From Streptomyces sp. MMBL 11-1 (lineage in GTDB: Bacteria; Actinomycetota; Actinomycetes; Streptomycetales; Streptomycetaceae), in assembly GCF_028622875.1 (NCBI RefSeq), contig NZ_CP117710.1, positions 186,001-250,000 of the forward strand: a stretch of 64,000 nucleotides of DNA, written 5' to 3'. This document shows, piece after piece, positions 43,271 through 51,897 of the stretch (position 1 is the first letter of the stretch; each line of letters opens with the position of its first letter). Both the position numbers and the translations under genes were made by a program. The notes under the pieces are model-generated. The model saw only the letters and a program-made list of their open reading frames with translations, was not told the DNA's origin and ran no database searches.

Positions 43271-44098
43271 ATGACACTTCTCATCGTTGGAGGCAGCGGA
43301 TTCCTGGGGACGGAACTGGTCCGACAGGCCAGCTCCGTCGGCCACCCCACCGTCGCCACCTACGCCAGCAGGCCGGGCGGCTGCAGCTCAGTCACGTGGA
43401 AGAAGCTCGACCTCCGCGATGTGCCGCGAATCGACGCCCTGATGGCGCAGATACGCCCCCGGGTCGTGGTGAACGCATCGAGCGGTGGAGCCGACTGGGC
43501 GGTCACGGCCCAAGGCCCCATCCACCTCGCGCTGGCCGCTGCGACGTACGGATGCCGGCTGGTTCACGTGTCCAGCGACGCCGTCTTCTCCGGCATCGGC
43601 AAGACCCACTACAACGAGACGTCCCTCCCCGACCCCATCACGCCGTACGGAGCGGCCAAGGCCGCAGGGGAGGCAGGGGTCCTCACCGTGCTTCCGGAGG
43701 CCGTCGTAGCGCGCACATCGCTGATCATCGGCCACGGTCGCTCCGAGCACGAGCGCCTGGTGCATGATCTGACGTCCGGAGCACGCGACGGGGTCCTGTT
43801 CACCGACGATTGCAGGTGCCCCGTCCACGTGTCCGACCTTGCATCAGCCGTGCTGGAACTGGCTTCCGGCCACGAGGCTGGTGTCCATCATCTCGGGGGG
43901 CCGGAGGCGCTCAGCCGCTACGGCCTGGGGCTCCTTATCGCACGGCGGGACGGAATCAATCCGTCGCTCCTTCCCGCTGGCCGGGCAAGCGCCAGAAACT
44001 ACCGGGGCGCACTGGACGTGCGACTCGACAGCAGCGCCACGCAACACCGTCTCAGCACGACCCTTCGTGGCGCCAGCGTCTTTCTGAGCCAGGACTGA
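43271..44098 (+). CDS. SDR-type sugar reductase (RmlD-like)
   Basis: A 275-residue extended SDR. LLIVGGSGFLGTELVRQA is the cofactor motif, VHVSSDAVFSGIG and ITPYGAAKAAGE carry the catalytic Ser/Tyr-Lys (YxxxK), and the overall pattern is of dTDP-4-dehydrorhamnose reductase. ATG 43271 is preceded by a -10-like box seven bases away and no ribosome site, as expected for a leaderless transcript. It is under the repeat array of site B and so may share control with the TPR regulator. It points to a deoxysugar or sugar-nucleotide step. Confidence 0.8.
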   Translation: MTLLIVGGSGFLGTELVRQASSVGHPTVATYASRPGGCSSVTWKKLDLRDVPRIDALMAQIRPRVVVNASSGGADWAVTAQGPIHLALAAATYGCRLVHVSSDAVFSGIGKTHYNETSLPDPITPYGAAKAAGEAGVLTVLPEAVVARTSLIIGHGRSEHERLVHDLTSGARDGVLFTDDCRCPVHVSDLASAVLELASGHEAGVHHLGGPEALSRYGLGLLIARRDGINPSLLPAGRASARNYRGALDVRLDSSATQHRLSTTLRGASVFLSQD

Positions 44099-44399
44099 CC
44101 TGCTCCCAGTGGCTCCTGCGTCCCAAACACCACAGCCGGCCACGCCACGGTACCCAGGGGAACAGCTGCCGCCGCGGCGGGAGGCGGCTCGGTCCTTCGT
44201 CGACCTGCTCACGCGTGCGAAGTCTGCGGCACGCCACTGCCGCTAGCCGAGTTGACACGAGCCCCGGTATCGTTGCGGGCGCGGCGTCTTCCGCCGTGTG
44301 GCGGCCGTTCCGACCGGCCGAGGATCCCAACGCATTCGCCCCCCGTACGCGCTCACGGCGTGCGGGGGTTCCGTCCTGCTGTTGACCGGGAGACTCGCC
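44099..44399. other. Gene-free stretch
   Basis: About 300 bases without a supported gene; the open frames on both strands are short and of low complexity. No repeat or promoter is evident. A purine-rich GGGAGA just before 44400 serves the next gene. Confidence 0.4.
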
Positions 44400-45383
44400 A
44401 TGGAACTGTACGACCGACCCGACTACCGCGCCGCCGTAGAGGCACTGGAGCCCGGCTCCTGCCCGTTGCTGACACCGCTGGACGAGGTGAGGGTGCGTCG
44501 CAGCACCACCGCCCCCTGGGAGTGGGTACAGATGCCCGAAGGCTCCCCAGCCGGGTCAGCCCTCACGATGATCATGGTGCGAGGCGTGCTGCACGACGAC
44601 ATGCGTGTCATGGATCTCGTCGATCTCGCCTCCCAGCGCACCGTCTACCAGCACCTGGTCCCCTGCCCGTTGTGCCTGCACCGGGCAAACCCGGGCCCGC
44701 GGGTGTTCGGAGTGTGGGCCACCGAGCCGTGGATGGCCGCCGAATGGTCCCAGGGCCTGCGCGGTCCGGGCCCGCGAGGCCTTCTGGAGATGGCCTCTGC
44801 CGTGGCCGCCGAGGCGATGGCTCGGAATGTCGCGCGTCTCGTCGCGGAGCACGCGAGCAGAATCGGTGGGCTCGCACGTCTGCAGGTGTTCCAGATGCCG
44901 GTCGAGGACGGCCGGTGCCCCGGGTGGTATCCGCTGCTCGCCCAGGTCGGGACTGAGCTGTGGCTCTGGGACGACCAGCCGCCCGTGGGCGAGCGGCTGT
45001 GCCTGCCCGACCGGGTGCTCAGGGTGGGCAATGGCGGGACTGTCAGTGGCCACGACAGCCGAGGGGCAGCCGCTACCCGGCCCAGCCCCATGACCTGGGA
45101 GCCTCCGCCTTCCCCCTTTCACACGATCCGGGCAGAGGACGGGCGCGAGCTGACGTGGTTCGATGACGGGGACGGCGGGTTGCTCGTCTCCGTCCTCGAC
45201 CCCTCGCGCGCAGATCCGGCGGCGCGCATGACGGCGCGGGGTGAGGAGTTTGTCGAAGGCGCACCGGCCGGGTTGGTCCTCTTCGGACACGGCATCAACA
45301 CCCGGCCCCCGCTCACGGACCTACCCCGGCTCGCACCTCGGTTCGCCGACCTCGCCCCCTGCCCTTCCCGAACCAAGAGGTGA
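44400..45383 (+). CDS. Hypothetical protein
   Basis: A 327-residue protein of unknown family. It has a CPLCLHRANPGPRV segment with a CxxC pair, and many Trp and Pro residues, e.g. WEWVQMPEG and WLWDDQPPVGERLCLPDRVLR. The first 300 residues look like a soluble alpha/beta protein. ATG 44400 follows GGGAGA. No neighbour gives a clear functional hint. Confidence 0.55.
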   Translation: MELYDRPDYRAAVEALEPGSCPLLTPLDEVRVRRSTTAPWEWVQMPEGSPAGSALTMIMVRGVLHDDMRVMDLVDLASQRTVYQHLVPCPLCLHRANPGPRVFGVWATEPWMAAEWSQGLRGPGPRGLLEMASAVAAEAMARNVARLVAEHASRIGGLARLQVFQMPVEDGRCPGWYPLLAQVGTELWLWDDQPPVGERLCLPDRVLRVGNGGTVSGHDSRGAAATRPSPMTWEPPPSPFHTIRAEDGRELTWFDDGDGGLLVSVLDPSRADPAARMTARGEEFVEGAPAGLVLFGHGINTRPPLTDLPRLAPRFADLAPCPSRTKR

Positions 45384-45886
45384 CACCCCACCAGCAGCCC
45401 GACACGTGCGTATCACTGGTCAGGCCTGGACCGCGTGCGCGATGTCCCAGCAGCTGCGTCACGTGGCCCAGGTGCCGGTGGTCGTACGGGAGGATCAGCT
45501 CCTCGGCTGCGGCCGTGCCGAAGCGAAAGAACATCGACGGACCCGTCCTCCCGCCAGAGCCGGCGCCCTCCCCCGCAGGGATTCCGCCGAGGGCCCGGCG
45601 CGCTGACCTCTGTTCGTGCAGCTACTACTTCAGCGGGGTTCACGCCTGCCCGGCGCCAGGCCAGGCTGCTGGTAGGCAGAAAATCGCGCTCGTCCCTTCA
45701 GCGGTCCGTGGTGCCGAGGAAGCTATCGGTGTAGCGTCGGTCTCAGCTGTCATGGTTCCGAAGTACCGGTCGCCCGTGAGCAATGCACACGGGCGATTCT
45801 GCTGTTCAAAGTCTTGAGGACCAGGGCGATCACCTCCGGGTCCCGCAAGGTGCGGGATCCGAATTCGAGTCCCCTTGGAGGGCAAA
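45384..45886. other. Intergenic region with cold-shock leader hairpin
   Basis: No supported gene. Close to the cold-shock gene, 45838-45860 forms a stem TCCCGCA/TGCGGGA with loop AGG, extended by a G-T and two G-C pairs. It lies about 27 bases before the cspA-type start and may be a structured leader or an attenuator. A weak minus-strand open frame around 45.4 kb is not convincing. Confidence 0.4.
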
Positions 45887-46090
45887 ATGGCCAGCGGAAC
45901 CGTCAAGTGGTTCAACTCGGAAAAGGGCTTCGGCTTCATCGAGCAGGACGGCGGCGGACCCGACGTCTTCGCCCACTACTCCAACATCGCCAGCTCCGGC
46001 TTCCGTGAGCTTCAGGAGGGCCAGAAGGTGAACTTCGACGTCACCCAGGGCCAGAAGGGCCCCCAGGCGGAGAACATCACCCCCGCCTAA
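45887..46090 (+). CDS. CspA-family cold-shock protein
   Basis: A 67-residue OB-fold cold-shock protein with both RNA-binding motifs: GFGFIEQD (RNP-1) and DVFAHYSNI (RNP-2), and the usual N-terminus [11 protein letters not shown]. Length is typical. ATG 45887 is preceded by TTGGAGGGCAAA. It is followed by a strong hairpin (46105-46137). It is the one clearly housekeeping-type gene here, but Streptomyces genomes carry many paralogues, so its presence says little about the region. Confidence 0.9.
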   Translation: MASGTVKWFNSEKGFGFIEQDGGGPDVFAHYSNIASSGFRELQEGQKVNFDVTQGQKGPQAENITPA

Positions 46091-46104
46091 CCTGAGCCTG
46101 CACA

Positions 46105-46137
46105 GCACCCGCCCCGCACCACCCGCTGGGCGGGTGC
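46105..46137 (+). terminator. Hairpin after cold-shock gene
   Basis: Ten-base stem GCACCCGCCC/GGGCGGGTGC with a 13-base loop, 15 bases after the stop codon. No U-run is seen, as is usual in high-GC bacteria. Confidence 0.7.
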
Positions 46138-46630
46138 CGCCGGCCCTGCAAACGGACGCCTGCGCAGGACCGGGCACACGCTGTGCAAGCCATCGCGCCG
46201 CCAGCGGCGACCACGATCGTGTCGGCGGCCCGTGCGCGCCGGCGCAGAATCTCGGGCCCGGCGAGACCAACGGCCAGCCGCTGCGAGCGATCGCCTCGCT
46301 GGGAACCGGACGGCATGAACGCCGACTTCGAGCTGTCCCTGATGCCGCTGGCCATCATGCTGCCCTGCCTGCACCCGTTCGGCGACGAAATCACCCCGGC
46401 CGCAATGGCAACCTGCTGCCTCAACTCACCCACCTCGGCACCGAGCCCGAGGAGATTGCTGCGGTAGGGCTCGTTGACCGTGTCAACAACTGCCACGCAG
46501 GACCGCCGGTGAAGGCGCCCTTCCCGCCGGAACGGTGGGGTGCTCGGGTGACTACGAGCGCCACCCCTGCCAGACGCCTCGTTGCCCTTTCGGGTGCTCG
46601 GCTCTGCCACCATCCCGGCCCGAAGGCCGT
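46138..46630. other. Gene-free stretch
   Basis: Nearly 500 bases with no convincing gene. Overlapping short frames exist on both strands. One plus-strand piece with PEEIAAVGLVDRVN looks protein-like but is interrupted. It may be a decayed gene; I could not identify it. Confidence 0.3.
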
Positions 46631-47215
46631 CTACGACTGCGCGGGATCGGGACTCTGGGGGGCCGCGGCGGCAATGGAGGTGTAGAAGACCGAACGCCCC
46701 TGCTTACTGCGCTCGACCCGCCCTTGCGCAACTCCCTGCTCCAGAGAATTGCGCACGACGGCATCGGGTACCGTGCGTTCCGGGTGTGCCTCGGCAAGCG
46801 CTGATGTCACTTCCGCCGCGGACTTGGGCTCACTCTGACCAGCGAGATAGGCGGTAGTGCGATCGAGCCATGTCGGCTCTCCGGACTTCCTCGGCGAGGT
46901 TCCCTTCTGGGCGCCTGCCTTGCGTCCACTCGTCTGCGCCTTCCTCGCCGACTTTCCGCTTTGGGAGCGTGCTGCGGGAACGGCGACGACCGTGCTCTTC
47001 CCCTTCTTCGTCGTGGGTGGCTTCGGCGCACCGCCAAGCACCTCCTGCATCTTTGTCAGAAGCACCTCGCTCTTCTCCAGCTCATCGAGCTCGCTCTGCA
47101 GGCGCGCCAGTTCAGCGCGTACACGCTCTTGCTCGCCCCGGTTCTCTGCCAGGTCCTTGGTGACCCGCTGGGCATAGTCGTCCGTGACACTCGGGGCGGG
47201 AAGGGTTCCAGCCAT
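46631..47215 (-). CDS. Hypothetical coiled-coil protein
   Basis: A 194-residue protein. Residues 15-60 form a coiled coil (ENRGEQERVRAELARLQSE). A basic, Ala/Lys/Ser-rich linker follows (KSARKAQTSGRKAGAQKG). The C-terminal 80 residues look like a small winged helix (VTSALAEAHPERTVPDAVVR, SLEQGVAQGRVERS). This layout suggests a DNA-binding or nucleoid-type regulator. ATG 47215 has GAGGA upstream. It is convergent with the cold-shock gene. Confidence 0.6.
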   Translation of the reverse strand: MAGTLPAPSVTDDYAQRVTKDLAENRGEQERVRAELARLQSELDELEKSEVLLTKMQEVLGGAPKPPTTKKGKSTVVAVPAARSQSGKSARKAQTSGRKAGAQKGTSPRKSGEPTWLDRTTAYLAGQSEPKSAAEVTSALAEAHPERTVPDAVVRNSLEQGVAQGRVERSKQGRSVFYTSIAAAAPQSPDPAQS

Positions 47216-47671
47216 GTGGTCCTCAGCTCTCGATGTGGTGGGGAGTATGTGGCGATGATGGTACTCATAGGGTTCCGGCCACTTGTCCAACTTGTGCCAA
47301 GACAACGAGTACGGCGGACGCCGAGGCCGTCCGCTGGCCATGGCGTAATCAGAAACGAAGGCCCCGGCAACCGCCGAAGATGGTGCTGCCGTTTCTGTCC
47401 GCGCTCAGTGATGCCGGGTACGCGCCCGTCCACGAGCAGAACGACGGTGTGATCCGGCTCTCACAGGGCGCGGGCGGAGTCGTCGGGGTCTACGGGCAGC
47501 AGCCACGCGCCCTCGGTCCCGGCCCGGTCGATCCCGGCGGAGGTCAGTTGTTTTCTGAACTACAGCTGAGTGGCTCCTCGGTGGAGGTAGCTTGCGCTGG
47601 TGGCCGACTTGTTGAGCCTTGATGACGACCACGCCCGCACTGATCAATCCCTCGTGCGCATGGAGCCCTCG
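47216..47671. other. Gene-free stretch
   Basis: About 450 bases with no clear gene. A plus-strand open frame near 47379 (FLSALSDAGYAPVHEQNDGV) may be a short decayed protein, but lacks a ribosome site. No repeat is evident. Confidence 0.3.
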
Positions 47672-48409
47672 ATGATCACTAGCTCGTTCACGGCGTTCGC
47701 GCTGGAACCCTTCCCCACGATCAAGCCAGGCGAAGACCTGGCCGAAGCCATTACCACGGTCATGCAGGCCCAAGACGTCACCCTGCATGACGGGGATGTG
47801 ATCGTCGTCGCGAGCAAGGCGGTCTCGACCTCGGAAAACCGCCGGGTGGACCTGACCACGGTCACACCGAGCGCGGAGGCCCTGGACCTGTCGGCCCGGA
47901 CCGGAAAGCCCGCCGAGGTCGTTCAGCTGATCCTGGACGAATCGGACGAGCACTTCGTGGTCGGTGCCCACGGGCCGATCATCGCCCGACACCGCCTGGG
48001 CCTGCAGCTCACGGCAGCAGGCGTTGACCGGGACGGGCCGGACGCGGCATGGCTGTTGCCCACCGACCCGGATTCCTCCGCTCGCGCCTTACGCGACTCA
48101 CTGGCAGCTGCGACCGGCATCACCGTCGCGGTCGTCATCGCTGACTCCGACGGGCGGGCTGATCGACGTGGCGCCACGGTGCTCTCGATCGGGGCTGCCG
48201 GAATCACTCCACTTCGCGTGACGGAGCATGTCGAACCTGACGGTGGCGTAAAGCACCAGGAGGAGACACTGACCGACTTGGTGGCCGCGGCGGCCGGCCT
48301 GATCCTGGGCCAGCGCGGCCGCGGCGCCCCGGTCGTCGTGCTCAGGGGTGTGGCGTACGAACCTGACAATGGCGGAGTGCGCTCTATGCTCCATCGCCGC
48401 GTCCCCTAA
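47672..48409 (+). CDS. CofE-like F420-0:gamma-glutamyl ligase
   Basis: A 245-residue protein matching coenzyme F420-0:L-glutamate ligase: IKPGEDLAEAI, HDGDVIVVASKAVSTSE, RHRLGLQLTAAGVDRD and LLPTDPDSSARALRDSL, then VIADSDGRADRRGA. In the core actinobacterial enzyme FbiB this domain is fused to a nitroreductase-like part; here it is alone. ATG 47672 is chosen for GGAG six bases upstream; ATG 47660 is an alternative. Codon 140 is TTA (48089-48091). An accessory copy suggests an F420-linked or a related glutamylation step, but the substrate is unverified. Confidence 0.8.
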   Translation: MITSSFTAFALEPFPTIKPGEDLAEAITTVMQAQDVTLHDGDVIVVASKAVSTSENRRVDLTTVTPSAEALDLSARTGKPAEVVQLILDESDEHFVVGAHGPIIARHRLGLQLTAAGVDRDGPDAAWLLPTDPDSSARALRDSLAAATGITVAVVIADSDGRADRRGATVLSIGAAGITPLRVTEHVEPDGGVKHQEETLTDLVAAAAGLILGQRGRGAPVVVLRGVAYEPDNGGVRSMLHRRVP

Positions 48410-48411
48410 TA

Positions 48412-48582
48412 ATGCGTCGGCCCCGCATACCCAGGGTGCTCGCCGCCGCCGACGGCGAAGCGGCCGACCTTCTTGCTGCGGACGCAGGTTCTCTGCCCGA
48501 CGGTATGACATGGATCGACCTCCTGAACATCGCGACGCTGGGCGCGTTCCTCGCTGCCACGGAGCCCGATCAGAGCAGGTGA
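48412..48582 (+). CDS. Possible 56-residue protein
   Basis: An open frame beginning MRRPRIPRVLAAADGEAADL just after the CofE stop, with a helical end WIDLLNIATLGAFLAATEPD. No ribosome site is seen, so it would need coupling to the gene before. It may be a real small protein or a leftover fragment. Confidence 0.25.
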   Translation: MRRPRIPRVLAAADGEAADLLAADAGSLPDGMTWIDLLNIATLGAFLAATEPDQSR

Positions 48583-48764
48583 TTGGCCTGGCCGAGCACA
48601 ACGGCCCGGCGTGTCTGTCCAGGGGGCGCCGGCCGCTGGCGGCCGGGTGCCAGCAGCACGGGCTTCCGAGACGATGGAGCGGCCTTGGATGTCAGTGCCC
48701 TGGACCCCACTCTCGGGGCAGGGCGGCGCACGGCGGTCCTGGTGAACGAGGAGGTCCACAGACA

Positions 48765-49205
48765 GTGCAGTCGGCAGCGGAGAAGGTTCGGGTCGGCGCG
48801 GCGGCTGAGACGGCAGCGGAGGCGGCTCTCGCTGCCGCAGGCTGGAAAGTGGTCAACCTCAATGAGCTGGCCAACAACTTCCGTTTCGCCGACCTTCTTG
48901 CGAAGCAGGGCTCCACGAAGCTTTTAGTCCAGGTCAAGGGCACAACGACGAGCGAGGGAATGTTCGGGGCTCTGCCCGGCCGCGCGCGGGGCTTGGACTT
49001 CCTTGCTGAGGAGCTCGACGCTATCGCACTCTATGCGCTCGTCCATCTGACGCCGGACGGGCCAGTCATCCGCTTCGGTCACGCCCAGCAAGTCGCCTTG
49101 CTCGCGGCCGAGCGGATCGCCGCCTACCACGGCACACTTCGTCATCACCTCTACATCACCGACTTCACCTATCAGGCCACGGATCTCGCGGAATTCGTTG
49201 AGTGA
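48765..49205 (+). CDS. PD-(D/E)XK-like hypothetical protein
   Basis: A 146-residue protein. A helix EKVRVGAAAETAAEAALAAA is followed by FRFADLLAKQGSTKLLVQVKG, a pattern like the acidic residue and QxK of PD-(D/E)XK nucleases and Holliday-junction-resolvase-like proteins. It could be a nuclease or a nucleic-acid-binding remnant. GTG 48765 follows GAGGAGGT at 48748-48755. Codon 54 is TTA (48924-48926). Confidence 0.6.
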   Translation: MQSAAEKVRVGAAAETAAEAALAAAGWKVVNLNELANNFRFADLLAKQGSTKLLVQVKGTTTSEGMFGALPGRARGLDFLAEELDAIALYALVHLTPDGPVIRFGHAQQVALLAAERIAAYHGTLRHHLYITDFTYQATDLAEFVE

Positions 49206-49575
49206 CCGTTGAGCCAAGACCACGCGGCAGGCACGGGCCCGACGACCCCGGGCATCGTGGCGCAGACTCCGGGGACCTCCTGCAGGGTGTGCGGACCGCG
49301 AGCGGTCCGGAGGCTGTCCAGCAGGGCCTACCCCTCTGCTCCCGTCCGTGTGTCGTACGCCCTCGCGTGGTCGACGGGATCCTACGTCGGACCGCCGCTG
49401 TTTGCGGTACTGTGCCGACGGCTGCCCACGCAGCCGTGCTGGGGTGCCGTGCCCGGAATCGGTGCCAGGAAGGCAGAAGAAGACGTGGGCCTGCAGCGTC
49501 GTCATCACTGGCTGACCACAGCATCACGTGTGCTGTCTCTCTCGCATTGACCGGGCAGTGCCACAGGGAGACGTC
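49206..49575. other. Gene-free stretch
   Basis: About 370 bases with only low-complexity frames on both strands. GGGAG before 49576 serves the next gene. Nothing else is seen. Confidence 0.35.
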
Positions 49576-51450
49576 ATGCCCTCATCCCGCGCCCAGTTCG
49601 GTGAAGCGGTCCGACTGCGCCAGCAGGCCACCGGCGAGTCCTACAACCACGTTCAGCTGCTGATGAGTGCGGCCGCCGATACCGCATCAGTCATCCCTGC
49701 TCCCAGGCCCGCGCAACAGTGGTGGGAGTCCTACATTGTCGGCCTCCTCGCTCCGGTCTTCGGCCGCCACAACTCCGGGTCGCTGTTCGGAATCCGCAGT
49801 GTGACGCCGGCGGCTGACCACCTGATGGTGCGCATCGACCACGCTGATCTCGCCGCATGGGCGCACGCGCTGGTCGGCGCTGAACGCGCGCCCTCAGCTG
49901 GGCCTCGAATGCGCATCGAGGCGGCACCCAAGGGTGTGAAGGTCATCGAGGATGCGAGCGGGGCGATGATGGTCTTGGACCGCGCTTTCCCTCGACAGTG
50001 GCGGACCGCCATCGTGACGGCCCGGGCATCGCAGTACGCACAGGACGGGTCCGTCGAGCGGGCGGTGGAGCTGTCCCAGTCCCTGTACGGGTTCGAAGCC
50101 TCGGCTCTGCTGCGCCGTCCCCGCCTCGTCACCGCCGCCGCGCCGGACGGGCAGGTGCACCTGGAGGTACGTCAGGAATCCGACGGCCACCCCCGGCTGT
50201 TCACGGTCGGCGGCACGGAACCGCGCCCCGCCTTGTGGCACGCCCTCGACACCGTGCCGAAGGCCTTGTACCCCGCCCACGAAGGGCCGACGGACCCGGC
50301 ACCGGGTCGGGCGGATCAGCAGGACGGTGCTCAGGCTCGCGATCAGCGTGTGCTCGATGCCGTGCTGGCCTACTCCGACAAGCCCTACTGGAAGTTGGAT
50401 AGGCCAGCGCAGGGCATCGGCTGGGGTGACGTCGTCCTGATGCTGGGCCGCATGTGGCCTCGCCTGGACTGTTCCACCCGGAAGGCTTTTGAGGACCGTT
50501 CCATCGAAGCACCCGACCCCGAGTGGCTCGCGATGTACGAGCGGCTGTGGCAGTGGACGGTCGTGCAGGGGCGCCCTTTCTCCCGGAGCCTCAGCGTGGA
50601 CGGCCACCCGGTGGGGAACTGGGTATGGAAGCACCTGCACCGGCCCTCTGCGTATGCCCGCGGGAAGGAACTCATGACGGCAGCGCTCGCCGACATCATC
50701 ACTTTCGGCGGCCCCCACCGCGACCTGCTGCCGTACGTCCCTCCCCAACTCCCGTACAGGGCCTCCCTGGACCGTGCTCGCCGGGCCGGGAAGCTGGAGG
50801 ACCTGCTGGAGCAGGACGAGGCGATGTGCCGCTCCACCCGCGCCCCGGCCATCGCCCGTGCGGGCGCCCCTGATCCAGCCCGCGGCCTGGTGATCCAGGT
50901 GTGCCTCGGTTACCAGGACGCCGCCTCCAGTTTCACTCTGACGTGCCGTGCCGATCACACATGGGTGCATCTCGCCGAGGCCATCGACCGCGTCTTCGCC
51001 CGTGACGACGACGTGCACCTTGCGGGCTTCTACTTCAACTCCGCGACCTGGAAGCTGCCGAGCCCCGGCAACTTCTACTACGCCCAGAGCTACGAATGCC
51101 TTCGGGTGGAGCCGCCCCGCCGCTGTGACCCGGCCGACAAGTTCGTGCCCGGTCAGCTACCGAGCGACGGGACAGCGCTGTCAGCGATGCTCGCCCCCGG
51201 CTTCGCCCTGGGCTACCTGTTCGACTACGGCGACAAGTGGATGCACAATCTCCGCGTCCTGCGCTGGACCCACCCGGACGAGGACGCTCAGCTCGACACG
51301 GGCCAAGGAGGACCGTTGCTGGCAATCCGGCCCTTGACCCCGCCCCCGAACCAGTACGACCTCTACGAAGAGGACGAGGCGCCGGACTGGGACCACTACC
51401 TGGCCCTGCCCTCCCTCCGGCAAGCACGGCCGGACGCCGGCACCGAGTGA
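49576..51450 (+). CDS. Large protein with pRiA4b ORF-3-like domain
   Basis: A 624-residue protein. Residues about 455-600 resemble the plasmid pRiA4b ORF-3/IS1096 passenger domain (VHLAEAIDRVFARDDDVHLAGF, then LGYLFDYGDKWMHNLRVL). This domain is frequent in mobile and plasmid-borne genes and has no agreed function. The N-terminal 400 residues are of unknown family. ATG 49576 has GGGAG upstream. A small open frame overlaps its stop (GTGA at 51447). Confidence 0.7.
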   Translation: MPSSRAQFGEAVRLRQQATGESYNHVQLLMSAAADTASVIPAPRPAQQWWESYIVGLLAPVFGRHNSGSLFGIRSVTPAADHLMVRIDHADLAAWAHALVGAERAPSAGPRMRIEAAPKGVKVIEDASGAMMVLDRAFPRQWRTAIVTARASQYAQDGSVERAVELSQSLYGFEASALLRRPRLVTAAAPDGQVHLEVRQESDGHPRLFTVGGTEPRPALWHALDTVPKALYPAHEGPTDPAPGRADQQDGAQARDQRVLDAVLAYSDKPYWKLDRPAQGIGWGDVVLMLGRMWPRLDCSTRKAFEDRSIEAPDPEWLAMYERLWQWTVVQGRPFSRSLSVDGHPVGNWVWKHLHRPSAYARGKELMTAALADIITFGGPHRDLLPYVPPQLPYRASLDRARRAGKLEDLLEQDEAMCRSTRAPAIARAGAPDPARGLVIQVCLGYQDAASSFTLTCRADHTWVHLAEAIDRVFARDDDVHLAGFYFNSATWKLPSPGNFYYAQSYECLRVEPPRRCDPADKFVPGQLPSDGTALSAMLAPGFALGYLFDYGDKWMHNLRVLRWTHPDEDAQLDTGQGGPLLAIRPLTPPPNQYDLYEEDEAPDWDHYLALPSLRQARPDAGTE

Positions 51451-51737
51451 TCCTGGCGCACACCGGCGCAGTGGAGATCCGCACCGTACGGAAGGGAGCC
51501 GCGCTCGCACTGGGGCGGCACAGAGCCGCGTTCGAGAAGGACAGTGAGACCGCGCGAACCGGCAGACGCGCCATCCTGCTGCCCGCGCGTCGGGCAGCAG
51601 TTCGACGGGCAAGAACGAGAGCGGGCGAGCGCGTCACGGACCGCCAAGAGGCGTCCAGGGCGGAACCGACTGCGGGCACCTCTCTTCGAGGGAGGTGTCT
51701 GCTCGGGGTAGCATCGTGCGGACGCATTTCACCGTGA
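51447..51737 (+). CDS. Possible small basic protein
   Basis: A 96-residue frame starting at GTG 51447, which overlaps the stop of the large upstream gene. It is Arg/Ala-rich (TGRRAILLPARRAAVRRART) without recognisable domains. The overlap favours coupling, but the composition also fits a random GC-rich frame. Confidence 0.3.
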   Translation: MILAHTGAVEIRTVRKGAALALGRHRAAFEKDSETARTGRRAILLPARRAAVRRARTRAGERVTDRQEASRAEPTAGTSLRGRCLLGVASCGRISP

Positions 51738-51897
51738 CGCGTGCCGTGTCTGGACCCACCTCCGGGCTTTGGTGAATCCAGCCGCCGCTGGAGGGTGACG
51801 CAGTGGTGCTGTGGCGACTTCCTCGTCCTTGACCGCCCTTGCACACTCGGCGTATGTCGTGGTGGGACGGCATGACGCGGAGCGTGCAGGAGCCGTC

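Noticed and set aside
45313..45534. A minus-strand frame with AAAEELILPYD, resembling part of the protein at 55123-55461
   Set aside because: The shared stretch is too short (AAAEE plus a few hydrophobic residues), and there is no clear start or ribosome site.
45800..45890. A possible tRNA 3' half before the cold-shock gene
   Set aside because: A GAATTCGAGTCCCC-like T-arm is present, but no matching acceptor or D arm can be drawn; the leader hairpin explains the symmetry better.
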